Source of the DNA: Podocnemis expansa
Lineage: Eukaryota > Chordata > Testudines > Podocnemididae
Reading direction: 5' to 3'
Length of the DNA stretch: 64,000 bases
NCBI GenBank assembly: GCA_007922195.1
Contig: ML682059.1
Span: forward strand, 17,378,205 to 17,442,204
A program made the translations under genes and the position numbers. The notes under the pieces were generated by a model. The model saw only the letters and a program-made list of their open reading frames with translations, did not search any database and was not told where the DNA came from. This document shows positions 10,951 through 20,612 of this stretch, in pieces (the first letter of the stretch is position 1; the number at the start of each line of letters is the position of its first letter).

Positions 10951-12412
10951 GTACTGATGGGAGAGGGGGAGGGCAGTAGCCCAGGGGGAGTCTCCTCCAT
11001 ACCGGAGTCAGCATGTTGCAGTTGGGACCCCGCTGACCCCACCACCTGCAGGTCTGACTGCCACTAGGGCCCTGGGCTGGGACACAGTGGAGCAGGGTGA
11101 GCATGTGTCCCCCCTCCTCCTCTCCCCCCTCGTTGAGACGACAACCCCATTTCGCCCTCTGACCTTGTTGATCCCCTACCAGACCTGACTCAGTGACTGG
11201 ACACCCCTGTAAGAGTCCTGGGGGCCCAGCGGGAACTGCTGTGCCCGGCCCCAGGACTACTGGGTGCACCCCCTTCTGGGGCTCAAATGAACTGCTTGCC
11301 CCTCCCCTCTCGGGCAGGGCAGATTGGTCTCTTTGACTTGAGCAAAGAACTCCCCACATTGCCCACCGGGAGCGCCCTCCCTGTGGGGCGAACGGAACTC
11401 TCGTTTACAGCCACCCACTGGGAAGAGATCCAGGCAGGCAGCTTCTGCCATGCTGGCCATCAGCCGGGAGGAGACCCTGGCAGGCAGCTTGTCCCACCTG
11501 GCCATCCACCGGCAATGCAACCCAGTGGGTGGATTGTCAGGGCTGGCCCCCCACTGGCAAGGCATACTGGTAGGCAGCTTCTGCCACGCTGCCCACCTGG
11601 CAGGGAAAGCACATCCAGCTGGTGGTTTCTGCCCCGCTGGCCGCCTGCCAGCAACACACCCGGCTGGTGGCTTCTCCAGCACTGGCCACCCACCGGGAAT
11701 GCAGCCCTAGGCCTGCATTCCTGGTGGGTGGCCAGCGCTGGAGAAGCTGCCCACTGGGTGCCTTGTGGGCAGGCGGCCAGTGAGGCAGAAGCCACCCACT
11801 GGGATGCTTTACTGGTGGGCGGCCAGCATGGCAGAAGCTGCCCTTTGGGGTCTCTTCCTGGCAGGCAGCCAGGCTGAGAGAAGCTGCCCGCCGGGGTGCC
11901 TTGCCAGTGGGCAGCCAGCAGGGCAGAAGCCCCTGCCCAGGTGCTTTCCTGTTGGGCGGCCAGTGAGGCAGAAGCCACCCACCGGGGTCTCTTCCTGGAG
12001 GGTGGCTCACTGGGGAGAAGCCTCCCCACCCCTTGCAGGGGAAACTTCCCCTGCCAGTTCTGGCACTCTGAGCCTGGCATGGGTTAAAGCATCTCCTCCC
12101 CAGCTCTAGCCACATTGCGGGTGGAGCTGGGCAGGGGATGCTTTTCCCTGTGCCTGGCTCAGGGTGGCAAAACCTGGCAGGGGACTGGCTGTGGCAGTGG
12201 CTGTTTTAAACGGCCATCTTGCCACATGTAACATTGTGCCTCCTTCCAATTCAAATTGGCAAGTCCAGTCCCTGGACATGCCAATTCGAATTGGAGTTTC
12301 TAGTCTAGCCATGTCAATTTGAATTCAGTCAATTCAAACAAATAATTATTAGTTCGAGTTGACCAATTTGAATTGAGTGATTCAAACTGACATGGCTAAT
12401 GTAGACATAGCC

Positions 12413-12627
12413 TATGTGATTGGAGACTCCCTGCTGAGAAGGACAGACAGGCCTAGTACCCGAACTGATCCTGAGAACAGAAGGGTATGCTGCTTGCTGG
12501 GTGTGAAGATATGGGACATCCATCTGAGAATGGAGGGGATCTTAATGGGGGCAGGAAAGAATCTTCTGATTGTCCTTCATGTGGGTACAAATGATGTAGG
12601 TGGATTCTCACTGAAACATATCAAAGG
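12413..12627 (+). pseudogene. CR1 ORF1, esterase-like block
   Basis: The frame reads YVIGDSLLRRTDRP and, 50 residues later, LLIVLHVGTNDVG. These are the GDS block with the nucleophile serine and the GTND block typical of the SGNH-hydrolase-like domain of CR1 ORF1. The C-terminal block with the catalytic Asp/His is missing because the sequence jumps at about 12628 into the interior of a Harbinger-type element. Removing the 9722-12412 insert and one TAT duplication joins this to the upstream half with one frameshift. Confidence 0.75.
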
Positions 12628-13646
12628 TGACTATGCCAGGCACCCTGGAAGGAAGAGGAGCCCTTTGCCATCTGGGGCAGGCATCCCCAAAGGTGCCTCC
12701 CCCCCAGCCAGATCCAGCTGGTGGGGGGAATGGGGTTCCTATCCCCTGGCTGGGGACAGGGACCCAGCCAGCCCTTCAGGCACGCTGGCCCCCTGGGGGA
12801 AAGCATCCCCATGCAGGGCTCCTGTGCAGCTGGTGGTGGGGAGAAGCAACCCCATCTGCACAGCTTCTCCCCGGGCAGCCACACGTGGGGGAAAGCATTC
12901 GTGTGCGTGGCTCCTATGTGGCTGGCCGCGCACGGGGGGAAGCAACCCCCCCACGTGGCTTCTCCCAAGGCAGCCATGCAAGGGGATGCTTTCCCCCGCC
13001 CATGGCTTCCAGGGCAGAAGCTGTGCAGGGAGCGTTGCTTCCCCCCGTGCCACCAGCTGCACAGAAGTGCCGTGTGGGGATGCTTTCCCCTGCGTGCGGC
13101 TGCCAGGGAGAAGCCGCACAGGGCATTGCTTCCCCCTGTGCCACCAGCCCTGCAGGACCCCCACGGGGGAGTGCTTTGCCCCTGCACTGCTAGCAGGGAT
13201 GAAGCTGTGCCACAAGCACGGCTTCAGCCCTCTTGGAAGCAAGGGGGGCTCCAGCCCTGTGTGGGGGGGATTCCCTTCCCCGCAGACAAACCCTTCTGGA
13301 AGGGTGCAGGGGGAATCCTTGTCCCCCTTGCAGGGGGAACATCCGCTGCCAGGCTCCAGCACTCTGAGCCTGGCATGGGGTAAAGCATCCCCTCCCCAGC
13401 TCTAGAGGCACTGCTGCTAGACCTGGGCAGGGGATGCTTTTTCCTGTGCCCAGCTCAGCGTGCTGGAGCCTGGCAAGGGACTGGCTGTGGCAGTCGCCAT
13501 TTTGCATAGCCATCATGACACAATTCGCATGGTTCCCCCCTCCAATTCAAATTGGCAAGTCCAGTCCATGGACTAATAATTATTATTTTGAATTGACTAA
13601 TTCAAAGTGAGTAATTCAAACTGACATGGCAAGTGTAGACATAGCC
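12628..13646. mobile_element. Harbinger-type foldback element, left end deleted
   Basis: The right end GTGTAGACATAGCC at 13646 and the last ~350 bp (a gcactctgagcctggcatgg segment, the tail with CAATTCAAATTGG, and a TAATTCAAACTGAC end) are closely similar to the right end of the element at 9722-12412. The left part matches only interior sequence of that element (ATGGGGTTCCTATCCCC near 12733), and there is no left terminal repeat. The interior has its own imperfect tandem units rich in GGGGGAAAGCAT and GGGGAGAAGCAACCC, plus inverted partners. The long frames are compositional. Confidence 0.65.
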
Positions 13647-15756
13647 ATTTAGACATGGATAGGGACCTCTTCAAGGCCTTTAAGGAAGTATTACTGGGAA
13701 CTGTGTGATTATGACTAAAGAAAAATAAATGCATGACCAGGATCTTTGACTTTAAAAGGGTTAACTTTAGAAAATTAAGGGAATTAGTTGGGGGAAGTGG
13801 ACTGGACTGAAGAGCTCAGGAATGTAAAGTTAGAGACTTGGAATCGCTTCAAGTCAAATTTGCAGGTACTACCAGAAGCCTACTTTCCAAGGAAGGGAAA
13901 AATTCATAGGCAAGAGCTGTAGACCAAGCTGGATGTATAAACATCTTTGAAGGATGATTAGGAGGAAGCACAGAACCTGCAACGAGTAGAGAATAGGAGG
14001 GATCAACAAGGAAAGCTACCTTTGGGGGGGTCAGAACATGTAGTGATAAACTGATAAAGGCAAAAAGTCAAGCAGAGCTGGACCTTGCAAATGGAATTAA
14101 AATGAATAGTTAAAGGTCCTTTAGCCGTAAAGACAGGAGGAAAAGAAAGAAAAGATGTGGGACTATTAAAAACTGAGGATGGGGTAAAGGTCAAAGATAA
14201 TCTAGGCATGGCTGAATGTCTAAGTAAGTACTTTGCATCTGTTTTTCATGAGAGTGAAGATGAACTGGAGGATAGAGGTGGGATAGCTAATGAGAAACTA
14301 CCATACCTGAGGCAAAAGCCAAACTCGAGCTGCTGGATGGAACTAAATTGGGGGGCCTAAATAATCTCCATCTGTGGATATTAAAGGAACTGGCTCATGA
14401 AATTGCCAACCCATTAGAAAAGATTTTTAATGAATCTGTAAATTTGGGGGTGGTAAGTTATGACTGGAGAATCTCTAATATAGTTCCTATTTACAAAAAA
14501 AGGGAATAAGAATGATTTGAGTAACTACAGGCCTGTTAATTTGCCTTCAGTAGAGTACAAGGCATTGGAGAAAATTTTGAAGAAGAAAGTACTTAAGGAT
14601 ATTGAGGATAACAGTACCTGGGATAAAATACAACATGGCTTTACAAAAGGTAGATTGTGCCAGACCAACCTGATCTCCTGTTTTGAGAGGCTAACAGATT
14701 TTTTAGCTAAAAGGAATGAGGTGGACTGAATTTACTGAGATTTCAGCGAGACATTTGATACAGTTCCACATAGGGAATTGCTAGTTAAGCTACAGAAGAT
14801 GGGGATTGATATGAATATAGTAAGGTGGATAAAGAACTGGTTAAAGGGGAGACTACAGCAGGTCATACTGAAGGGTGAACTGTTAAGCAGGAGGGAGGTT
14901 ATGAGTGGAGTCCCTTATGGTTTGGTCTTGGGACTGATCTTATTTAACATTTTGTTACTAATCTTAGCACAAAAAGTAAGAATGTGCTAGTAAAGTTTGC
15001 AGATGACACCAGGTTAGGAGGTTTTGCCAATACAGAGAAGGATCAGGATACCCTACAAAAAGATCTGGATGACCTTGTAAATTGGAGTATCAGGAATATG
15101 ATGCAATTTAATAATGGGAAGTGCAAATTCATGCATTTAGGGACAAATAATAAGAATTTTTCCTATAAGTTGGGAACACATCAGATGGAATGGACTGAGG
15201 AGGAGAAGGATCTAGGAGTACTGGTTGATCACAGGATGACTATGAGCCACTAATGCAATGTGTTCAGTTCTAGGATATATCAGGAGAGAGATTTCAAGTA
15301 GAGACAGGGAGATGTTACTGCTGCTGTGCAAGGCACTGGTGAAACCTCATCTGGAATATTGCATGCCATTCTGGTCCCCCGTGTTTAAAAAGGATGAATT
15401 CAAATTGGAACAAGTGCAGAGAAGATCTGCAAGGATAGTCAGTGGGGTGGAAAACCTACCTTATGAGGGGAGACTTTAGCCTAACTTAAAGAAGGTTGAG
15501 GGGTTATATGATTGCTCTCTATAAATACATCAGAGAGATAAATATCAGGGAGAGAGAGGAATTATTTGAGTACAGGACCAATGTGGACAGAAGAACAGAT
15601 AGATATAAACTGTCCATCAGGCCTAAAATTAGATGCAGGTTTCTAACCACTAGAGAAGTAAAGTTCTGGAATAGCCTTCCAAGGGGATCTGTGGGGGCAA
15701 AAAATATAACTGCTTTCAAAACTGACCTTGATAAGTTTGTGGAAGGGATGGTATGA
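13647..15756 (+). pseudogene. CR1 ORF2 relic: linker, reverse transcriptase and C-terminal region
   Basis: Recognisable pieces in order: RIFDFKRVNFRKLRELVG (about 13740) from the linker after the endonuclease; SNYRPVNLPSVEYKALEKI (14517-14580); an IQHGFTKGRLCQTNLIS block; WIKNWLKGRLQQVIL; KFADDTRLGG (about 14990), the catalytic FADD box; then MHLGTN and LGVLVDHRMTMSH; KALVKPHLEYC with FWSP (about 15330-15380); and a C-terminal FLTTREVKFWNSLPR with a terminal FKTDLDKFVEGM. Each block sits in a different frame, with stops between. The apurinic endonuclease domain that should precede is missing. Confidence 0.85.
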
Positions 15757-16195
15757 TGGGATGGCCTTCTTTGGAAATTGACTGATCTTTGATCTTTGGC
15801 TACTGGTGGTGGATATGCAAATGGACTAAGAAGGGAGGGTGGATGGGGTGGATTCTGAGTTATTACAGAGAATTGTTTCTTGGATGACCGGCTGTTGAGA
15901 CTTGCCCATGTGCCCAAGATTTAACCAATCACCATATCTGAGGTTGGGAAGGAATTTTCTCCCAAGGCAGATTGGCTACGGCTCAGGGATTTTTTTTGCC
16001 TTCCTCTGTAGCACAGGACATGGCTCACCTACCGGGGAATTCCTTATATCATAAAGTCCTTAAATTATGATTTGAGGACTTAAATAACTCTGTCATAGGT
16101 TAGAGGCTTATTGCTGGAGTGGGTAGATGAGGTTTGGAGGCCTGCATTGTGCAGGAGGTCAAACTAGATGATCATACTGGTCCTTTCTGGCCTAT

Positions 16196-16959
16196 GGCTA
16201 TGTCTACACTGGAGGCTTAAGTCGAATTAACCTTAAGTTGACTTAAGGAACTCCCAGGCTACATTTAGAATTAAGTCAACTTAAGCATTTAAGTCAACTT
16301 TACATGGCAAGGCCCACTCCATGCCCTGCCCTGGGTCCTCATCAGGCTTCAGGGCCCTGAACTGGCCTTAGGGGCATGATCTGGCTCCTGCAGTGCAGTG
16401 TGAAGCTGGGATCTGGATCTGGCTCCCAGTCCCAGGCCATGGGTGGTGGGGGCTGGCAACTGTTTCCTGCCTGCCAGCCCCCACTGCCCATAGCTTTGGG
16501 TGGAGCCCAATCTGGCCCTCAGCTCCTTGCCACAGACTGGGGGGGCTAGAAACCTGCTCCTGCCCATGGTGGCAAGTGGCTCCAGGCCAGATCAGACTCT
16601 GAGCCTCCTGCTGCTGTCAGCAAGTGGCTTGGGGCCTGATCTGGCCATGAGCCCCTTGCTGCAAGGGGCTCAGAGCCTGATCAGCTCTTAGCCTCTCTCC
16701 ACAGGTGTGGAAGCCTGCTTCTGGCCCCAGCCACATGCTGAGAGGAGCTGGGAGATGGATCTGGCAGGATTGGTCCCCCTGGAGCCAGATTAGACTCTGG
16801 GTCCAATCGGGAGCGGGGTGGGGCAGGAGGTGGGGTAGCCCTGAGCATGACTGCCCTGTGTCTAGTGCAGACATACCCTGAAGTTGACTGAACAAGGTCA
16901 ACTTAGTCAGCCTTGCTCAGTTGACTTCCAAGTGCCTCCCCAATGTAGACATAGTCTGA
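16196..16959. mobile_element. Harbinger-type MITE, palindrome family D, in the CR1 tail
   Basis: It starts GGCTATGTCTACACTGG right after the CR1 3' end. Subterminal repeats are TTAAGTTGACTTAAG and AAGTCGAATTAA, variants of a TTAAGTCGACTTAA palindrome. The same units recur at the right end (AAGTTGACT, CAACTTAG, AGTTGACTTCC) before AATGTAGACATAGTC. The middle is GC-rich and non-coding. Target duplications are not clear. Confidence 0.65.
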
Positions 16960-17484
16960 GTCTATATCCATTGACAGTTTGCTCTTCAACAGATAATATA
17001 CATCTAATAGTTGTTTCACTCCTCTCACCCTTCAAGAAAGTAGATAGTATTATACATAAATAGTGACCTTTTAACATTGTCCTTGTTTTAATATACTTAA
17101 ACAGGAATCTACTTTACAAGCAAATATTTTGCAAACCTATCCTTGTAGGTTTTTTCATCTCAGTTTTGAGCTGTAGTACTTCTAATGATTTCATCCCTGG
17201 ATCTCTTAATCTTCATTTTGCTCTTCTCCCACGCACGCATGCAACTATAACATCACTATAAAAACATAAAATAAATTATTTTAAAATTTCCAACATATAT
17301 AATAGGATGAGAGCACAACTGATTTCAATCAGACTTCTCACACAAGAACTAATTGATCTTGATCCTGAAATACGTACACCCATGATAAACTTTAGGCATC
17401 AGTGGAATTACTCACAATGCCTAAAGCTAAGCAGTATATAAGTCTTTGTATGATCAGAGCCTCTGTACCCAGCCCGTCTCATGG

Positions 17485-17586
17485 ATAAAGCTAATGTACT
17501 AAATAAATGTTAGTCTTTAAAATTGCCACAGGATTTCTTGTTTGTTTTGCTAAACTAGACTTACATGGCTACCCCTCTGGAACTGA
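17485..17586 (+). mobile_element. Penelope-like 3' end fragment
   Basis: It matches the shared terminal sequence: AAATAAATGTTAGTCTTTAA, a GCCACAGGATTTCTTG stretch, then TAAACTAGACTTACATGGC and TACCCCTCTGGAA. Only the terminal ~100 bp is present. Confidence 0.6.
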
Positions 17587-17905
17587 TTAATGCACTAATT
17601 AATTGTTTAATAACCTGAATAACAGTACTTTTTCAAAACTAGAGCTCATTCATATTTTTTAGCTGAAGATGTTTTTAAAATCAAACTTTCATGAAAACTT
17701 TTTAAAATGAATTTTCCATAAAAACAGGAAATTATTTTTATATTTTAATATTTCAAAATTGTATTTTCTCTGTTTCACAGCACCACATGCAAATGAAGAA
17801 TAAATGTTTCTAGCTAGTTTAGACATCAGGTAAACTGTTTGTCATTACCACATAACTATTTGTCATTACTATATAACTGAGTTGCAGAGGGCAAAAATGT
17901 ATGGT

Positions 17906-18125
17906 TCATAAGAATAGCTATACTTGGTCAGTCCATCTAGCCCAGCATTGTATCTTTCAGCTGTGGTCAGTGCCAGATACTCCAGAAGAACTGAGCAGAA
18001 CAGGCACTTACTGAGTGATCCATCCCCTGTCACCAAGTTCCAGCTTCTGGCTGTTAGAGCTTTATGGACACCCAGAGCATAGGGTTATATCCCTGACCAT
18101 TTTGGCTAATAGTCGTTGGATGCGG
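17906..18125 (+). repeat. Sauropsid interspersed repeat with CATAAGAATAGC start
   Basis: The sequence contains CATAAGAATAGCTATACTTG, CCATCTAGCCCAGCATTGT, GTGATCCATCCCCTGTC and TTTTGGCTAATAGTCGTTGG, in the order of a very common reptile repeat that I recall but cannot name with certainty. Non-coding. Confidence 0.5.
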
Positions 18126-18129
18126 ATAA

Positions 18130-19592
18130 AAATGAAACCTGAGCTTGAGAATAAAACAATTTGTATAACTTTGCAAGAAAAGAGTGTTTAATAATTACAG
18201 TATATTTTAAACATATTTCCATGTCTGCAAGAGGTAAGTGCACAACCTATATGCCAAAAGAGAGATGGATTTTCATTCTAGAGTGAATCAACTCATTTTA
18301 TTTTCTTCCCATCTGTCCACCATGTGAGTCCGTCCATATGAAAAATCCTGCTTTAGTGAAGCCCCATAGTGATGGCATCCATATCACAGTGAATGCTGGA
18401 ACCATTCATCACTTTTGTGGCCCAGTTTGTTCGACAATAACCTTGAAAAGTGCACTTTTCCTAAAGACAGTTTCTAACTGAATGTCTGAAAACAAGACAA
18501 GATCTTGCTGTTTATGATTAGTATATGCACAGTCCCCAGAGCTCTTATGTGAAGCTACTTTATATTAGATATTACCCATTTTTGATGTAGAAGGATATAT
18601 TATATAGCCTACTTAAAGATACTGCAGAAGTAAGTATAGTTAAAAAGAAATGGAGTAAATTTTCTGTAGTGTTCTATCAGACAGAAACTGAGTTGTCATT
18701 AGCTGTTTGCCAACTACTTTAAATTTTCATTGCTTCATGAAAACACATGACAGAGGATGAGGGCTGCAGAGATGGAGACGCTGCATTACCAAGTGGAGGA
18801 ATGTTAGAAGAAGGTGTTGTTTTTTTTTTTTTGTTTTTTGTTTTTTTTGGAGGAAGTTCACAAATGTCTGCATTATATTACCATTTATGCATTGTTCAGC
18901 TTACTGTATCTTTAAGAATAAGTATTGTGAAATAAAAAAAAAATTCTTTACAGAACTAGGTACAGTAATTTTCACACTTATTATCTTATGATAGAGGTGG
19001 AAAGTGTGCTAAAATGAAAAGGAATTTCTTTCACCCGAAAAGTATGTATATGAAACATGAAAACATCTTAAACCGTAGAGAAATTGGTTACAGATTGGTG
19101 ATAGTGGGATACCTTCATAAAGAAATATTATTAAAAAGAGATAACAATGTTGCAATATTTTCCTTTGACATTATTAGCTCCTATTTAATGTCCTGTTTGG
19201 CATATAAGGATGTGATCATATCACTGTTCTGCTATATAATGGGTTAAGTCCATCTCCCACTGATATCTATGAAAGCCTTTCAACTGACTCTAACAAGAGT
19301 TGGATCAGACCTCATGCTCATTTGACAAGAGCACGGTTAATTGTTTTGTAAAAGTCACAAGTTTAACCAAAGTTCCTGTCTTAAAAGCAAATATATAAAT
19401 AAATAGTCACATCACAGATGTGCTAAAGGGAGTGGTAAGGAGCAGTATTTGTATTTACAATGCACAGATATAAATAGACCTATGCCTACAGCTACTATAC
19501 TAATTCACTAAGTATGTGCATGTGTGAGGGTGTGATGTGGAGTGTACCATATGACAGGTCATTGTGATGTCAGAGGTGACTCCACTAATTGC
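18130..19592. other. No gene seen
   Basis: AT-rich, with T-runs at 18819-18848. Short open frames only. No terminal repeats or known repeat landmarks recognised. Confidence 0.45.
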
Positions 19593-19992
19593 NNNNNNNN
19601 NNNNNNNNNNNNNNNNNNNNNNNNNNNNNNNNNNNNNNNNNNNNNNNNNNNNNNNNNNNNNNNNNNNNNNNNNNNNNNNNNNNNNNNNNNNNNNNNNNNN
19701 NNNNNNNNNNNNNNNNNNNNNNNNNNNNNNNNNNNNNNNNNNNNNNNNNNNNNNNNNNNNNNNNNNNNNNNNNNNNNNNNNNNNNNNNNNNNNNNNNNNN
19801 NNNNNNNNNNNNNNNNNNNNNNNNNNNNNNNNNNNNNNNNNNNNNNNNNNNNNNNNNNNNNNNNNNNNNNNNNNNNNNNNNNNNNNNNNNNNNNNNNNNN
19901 NNNNNNNNNNNNNNNNNNNNNNNNNNNNNNNNNNNNNNNNNNNNNNNNNNNNNNNNNNNNNNNNNNNNNNNNNNNNNNNNNNNNNNNNNNNN
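19593..19992. other. Assembly gap of exactly 400 N
   Basis: A run of N. Its length equals that of the second gap (34702-35101), so 400 is probably a placeholder and not a measured size. Translated frames through it are meaningless. Confidence 0.95.
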
Positions 19993-20433
19993 GGGGCTCC
20001 TAGCCCCCTGCTCATGCCTTGAGGCTGGGGTGGGGAAAAGAGGTAGCAGGGGGCTAGGTGACCCATGCCCCTGCTTAGGGTGATGGGTCAGAGGGGCAGT
20101 GGGGGAAGTCAGGTGGAAGAGGGGCTTCCCCTCTGTGCCCCCCCCCACATTTTTTCCCCTGCTACTGACGATGGAGAGCCAGTGGTAGGAGATTGGTTGG
20201 CAACACGGCCCCACTGGGGGGCCATGTTGCCACACCACCCATCATGCCCCTCTCCTCAATCGAAATAGTAAGTCCTCTGTTTGGACGTGCTATTTCGATT
20301 GGGGCTTTTCCCTTGTTTTGAATTGGGTTTAAGTTATTTTGTATTAAGTCATTTCGAAATAAGGGCTTTATTTCAAAATGACTTGTTTCAAAATAACTTA
20401 TTTCAAAATAAGGCCATATGTGTGGACATAGCC
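19993..20433. mobile_element. Harbinger-type element, right part next to the gap
   Basis: It ends TGTGTGGACATAGCC at 20433, followed by TAA. The end region carries AATCGAAATAG, a TTTCGATTGG partner, CATTTCGAAATAAGG and AATAACTTATTTC palindromes (family B). The block around 20200-20260 (CCATGTTGCCACACC, CATCATGCCCC) is shared with the elements at 24449, 54993 and 58111. The left end is not visible and probably lies in the gap. Confidence 0.7.
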
Positions 20434-20612
20434 TAACAGCTTTATTTATTGCACAAGCTTTCATGGGGGAAAATCCCACTTCATCAAAGCATCTGATGAA
20501 GTGGGATTTTCTCCCACCAAAGCTCATGTGATAAATAAATCTGTTAGTCTTTAAGTGCCACAGGACTCCTTGCTTCTTTTGCTGAACTAGACTAACATGG
20601 ATGCCCCTTTGG
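20434..20612. mobile_element. Penelope-like terminal repeat, palindromic pair
   Basis: Inverted copies meet at about 20491: the left arm has ATCCCACTTCATCA and the right arm TGATGAAGTGGGATTTTC. The right arm continues through ATAAATCTGTTAGTCTTTAA, GTGCCACAGGACTCC and GAACTAGACTAACATGGATG to CCCCTTTGGAA. The left arm is cut by the Harbinger element ending at 20433. Confidence 0.65.

Larger units (their letters stand above)
10333..11409 (+). mobile_element. Solo LTR-like insertion (1,077 bp)
   Basis: It begins TGTAAGCAGG and ends CTCGTTTACA, giving the TG...CA ends and short inverted repeat (TGTAA / TTACA) of an LTR. It is flanked by GGCAC (10328-10332) and GCCAC (11410-11414), a 5-bp duplication with one mismatch. 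Removing it restores the 46-bp phase of the host array exactly. It contains a promoter block at 10347-10437 and an acidic exon-like frame at 10591-10950. A related but more decayed copy lies at about 23731-24431 plus 29788-30244. Family unknown; a Gypsy-type or ERV-type LTR is possible. Confidence 0.7.
10216..12030. repeat. 46-bp tandem array and its inverted copy
   Basis: Units begin GGGCAGCTTCT or AGGCAGCTTCT at 10216, 10262, 10308, then, after the LTR-like insert, at 11436 and 11482. Spacing is exactly 46 bp once the insert and one 5-bp duplication are removed. Further, more diverged units follow to about 11705. From about 11712 the units reappear in the opposite orientation (for example GTGGGTGGCCAGCGCTGG against CCAGCACTGGCCACCCAC). 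The whole could form a long imperfect hairpin. Confidence 0.75.
9722..12412. mobile_element. Harbinger-type foldback element with tandem-repeat arms (palindrome family C)
   Basis: The ends AGATGTGTCTACC and TAATGTAGACATAGCC form a degraded terminal inverted repeat, flanked by TAT at 9719-9721 and 12413-12415. Subterminal regions (9730-9965 and 12240-12405) carry AATTCAAATT, AATTCGAATT and CAGTTCGAACTG variants. The GC-rich interior folds back on itself around about 11709. The left arm is a 46-bp tandem array, and the right arm (about 11712-12030) holds the same units inverted. A 1,077-bp LTR-like insert (10333-11409) interrupts the left arm. The element interrupts CR1 ORF1. The long GC-rich frames here are products of composition and repetition. 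Confidence 0.75.
8885..16195 (+). mobile_element. CR1 LINE, long copy broken by nested insertions
   Basis: CR1 sequence can be followed in order through four blocks. 8885-9721 is the 5' start and first half of ORF1. 12413-12627 is the ORF1 esterase-like block. 13647-15760 is the ORF2 linker, reverse transcriptase and C-terminus. 15760-16195 is the 3' UTR with the terminal GTGCAGGAGGTCAAACTAGA and tcctttctggcc end. The gaps between blocks are filled by two Harbinger-type elements (9722-12412 and 12628-13646). The ORF2 endonuclease region is absent. It is dead, with multiple stops and frameshifts. Confidence 0.85.

Noticed and set aside
9991..11067. 358-codon GC-rich frame as one gene
   Set aside because: It starts in the tandem arm of the foldback element and crosses the LTR boundary at 10333. 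Only the part after the LTR promoter is considered, as a weak exon candidate.
10216..12030. 46-bp repeats as a CRISPR-like array
   Set aside because: Units are contiguous with no unique spacers, the organism is a vertebrate, and the array has an inverted copy forming a foldback.
12377..13405. 342-codon frame
   Set aside because: It fuses a short CR1 ORF1 piece to repeat DNA of the Harbinger element across a deletion junction; not a natural protein.
11257..13516. Many overlapping GC-rich frames on both strands, some over 180 codons
   Set aside because: They follow from 46-bp and similar repeats in stop-poor, GC-rich DNA. They overlap in several frames and show no domains.
19500..20238. Frames spanning the N gap (also 34596-35230)
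   Set aside because: They are mostly unknown residues, so they carry no information.
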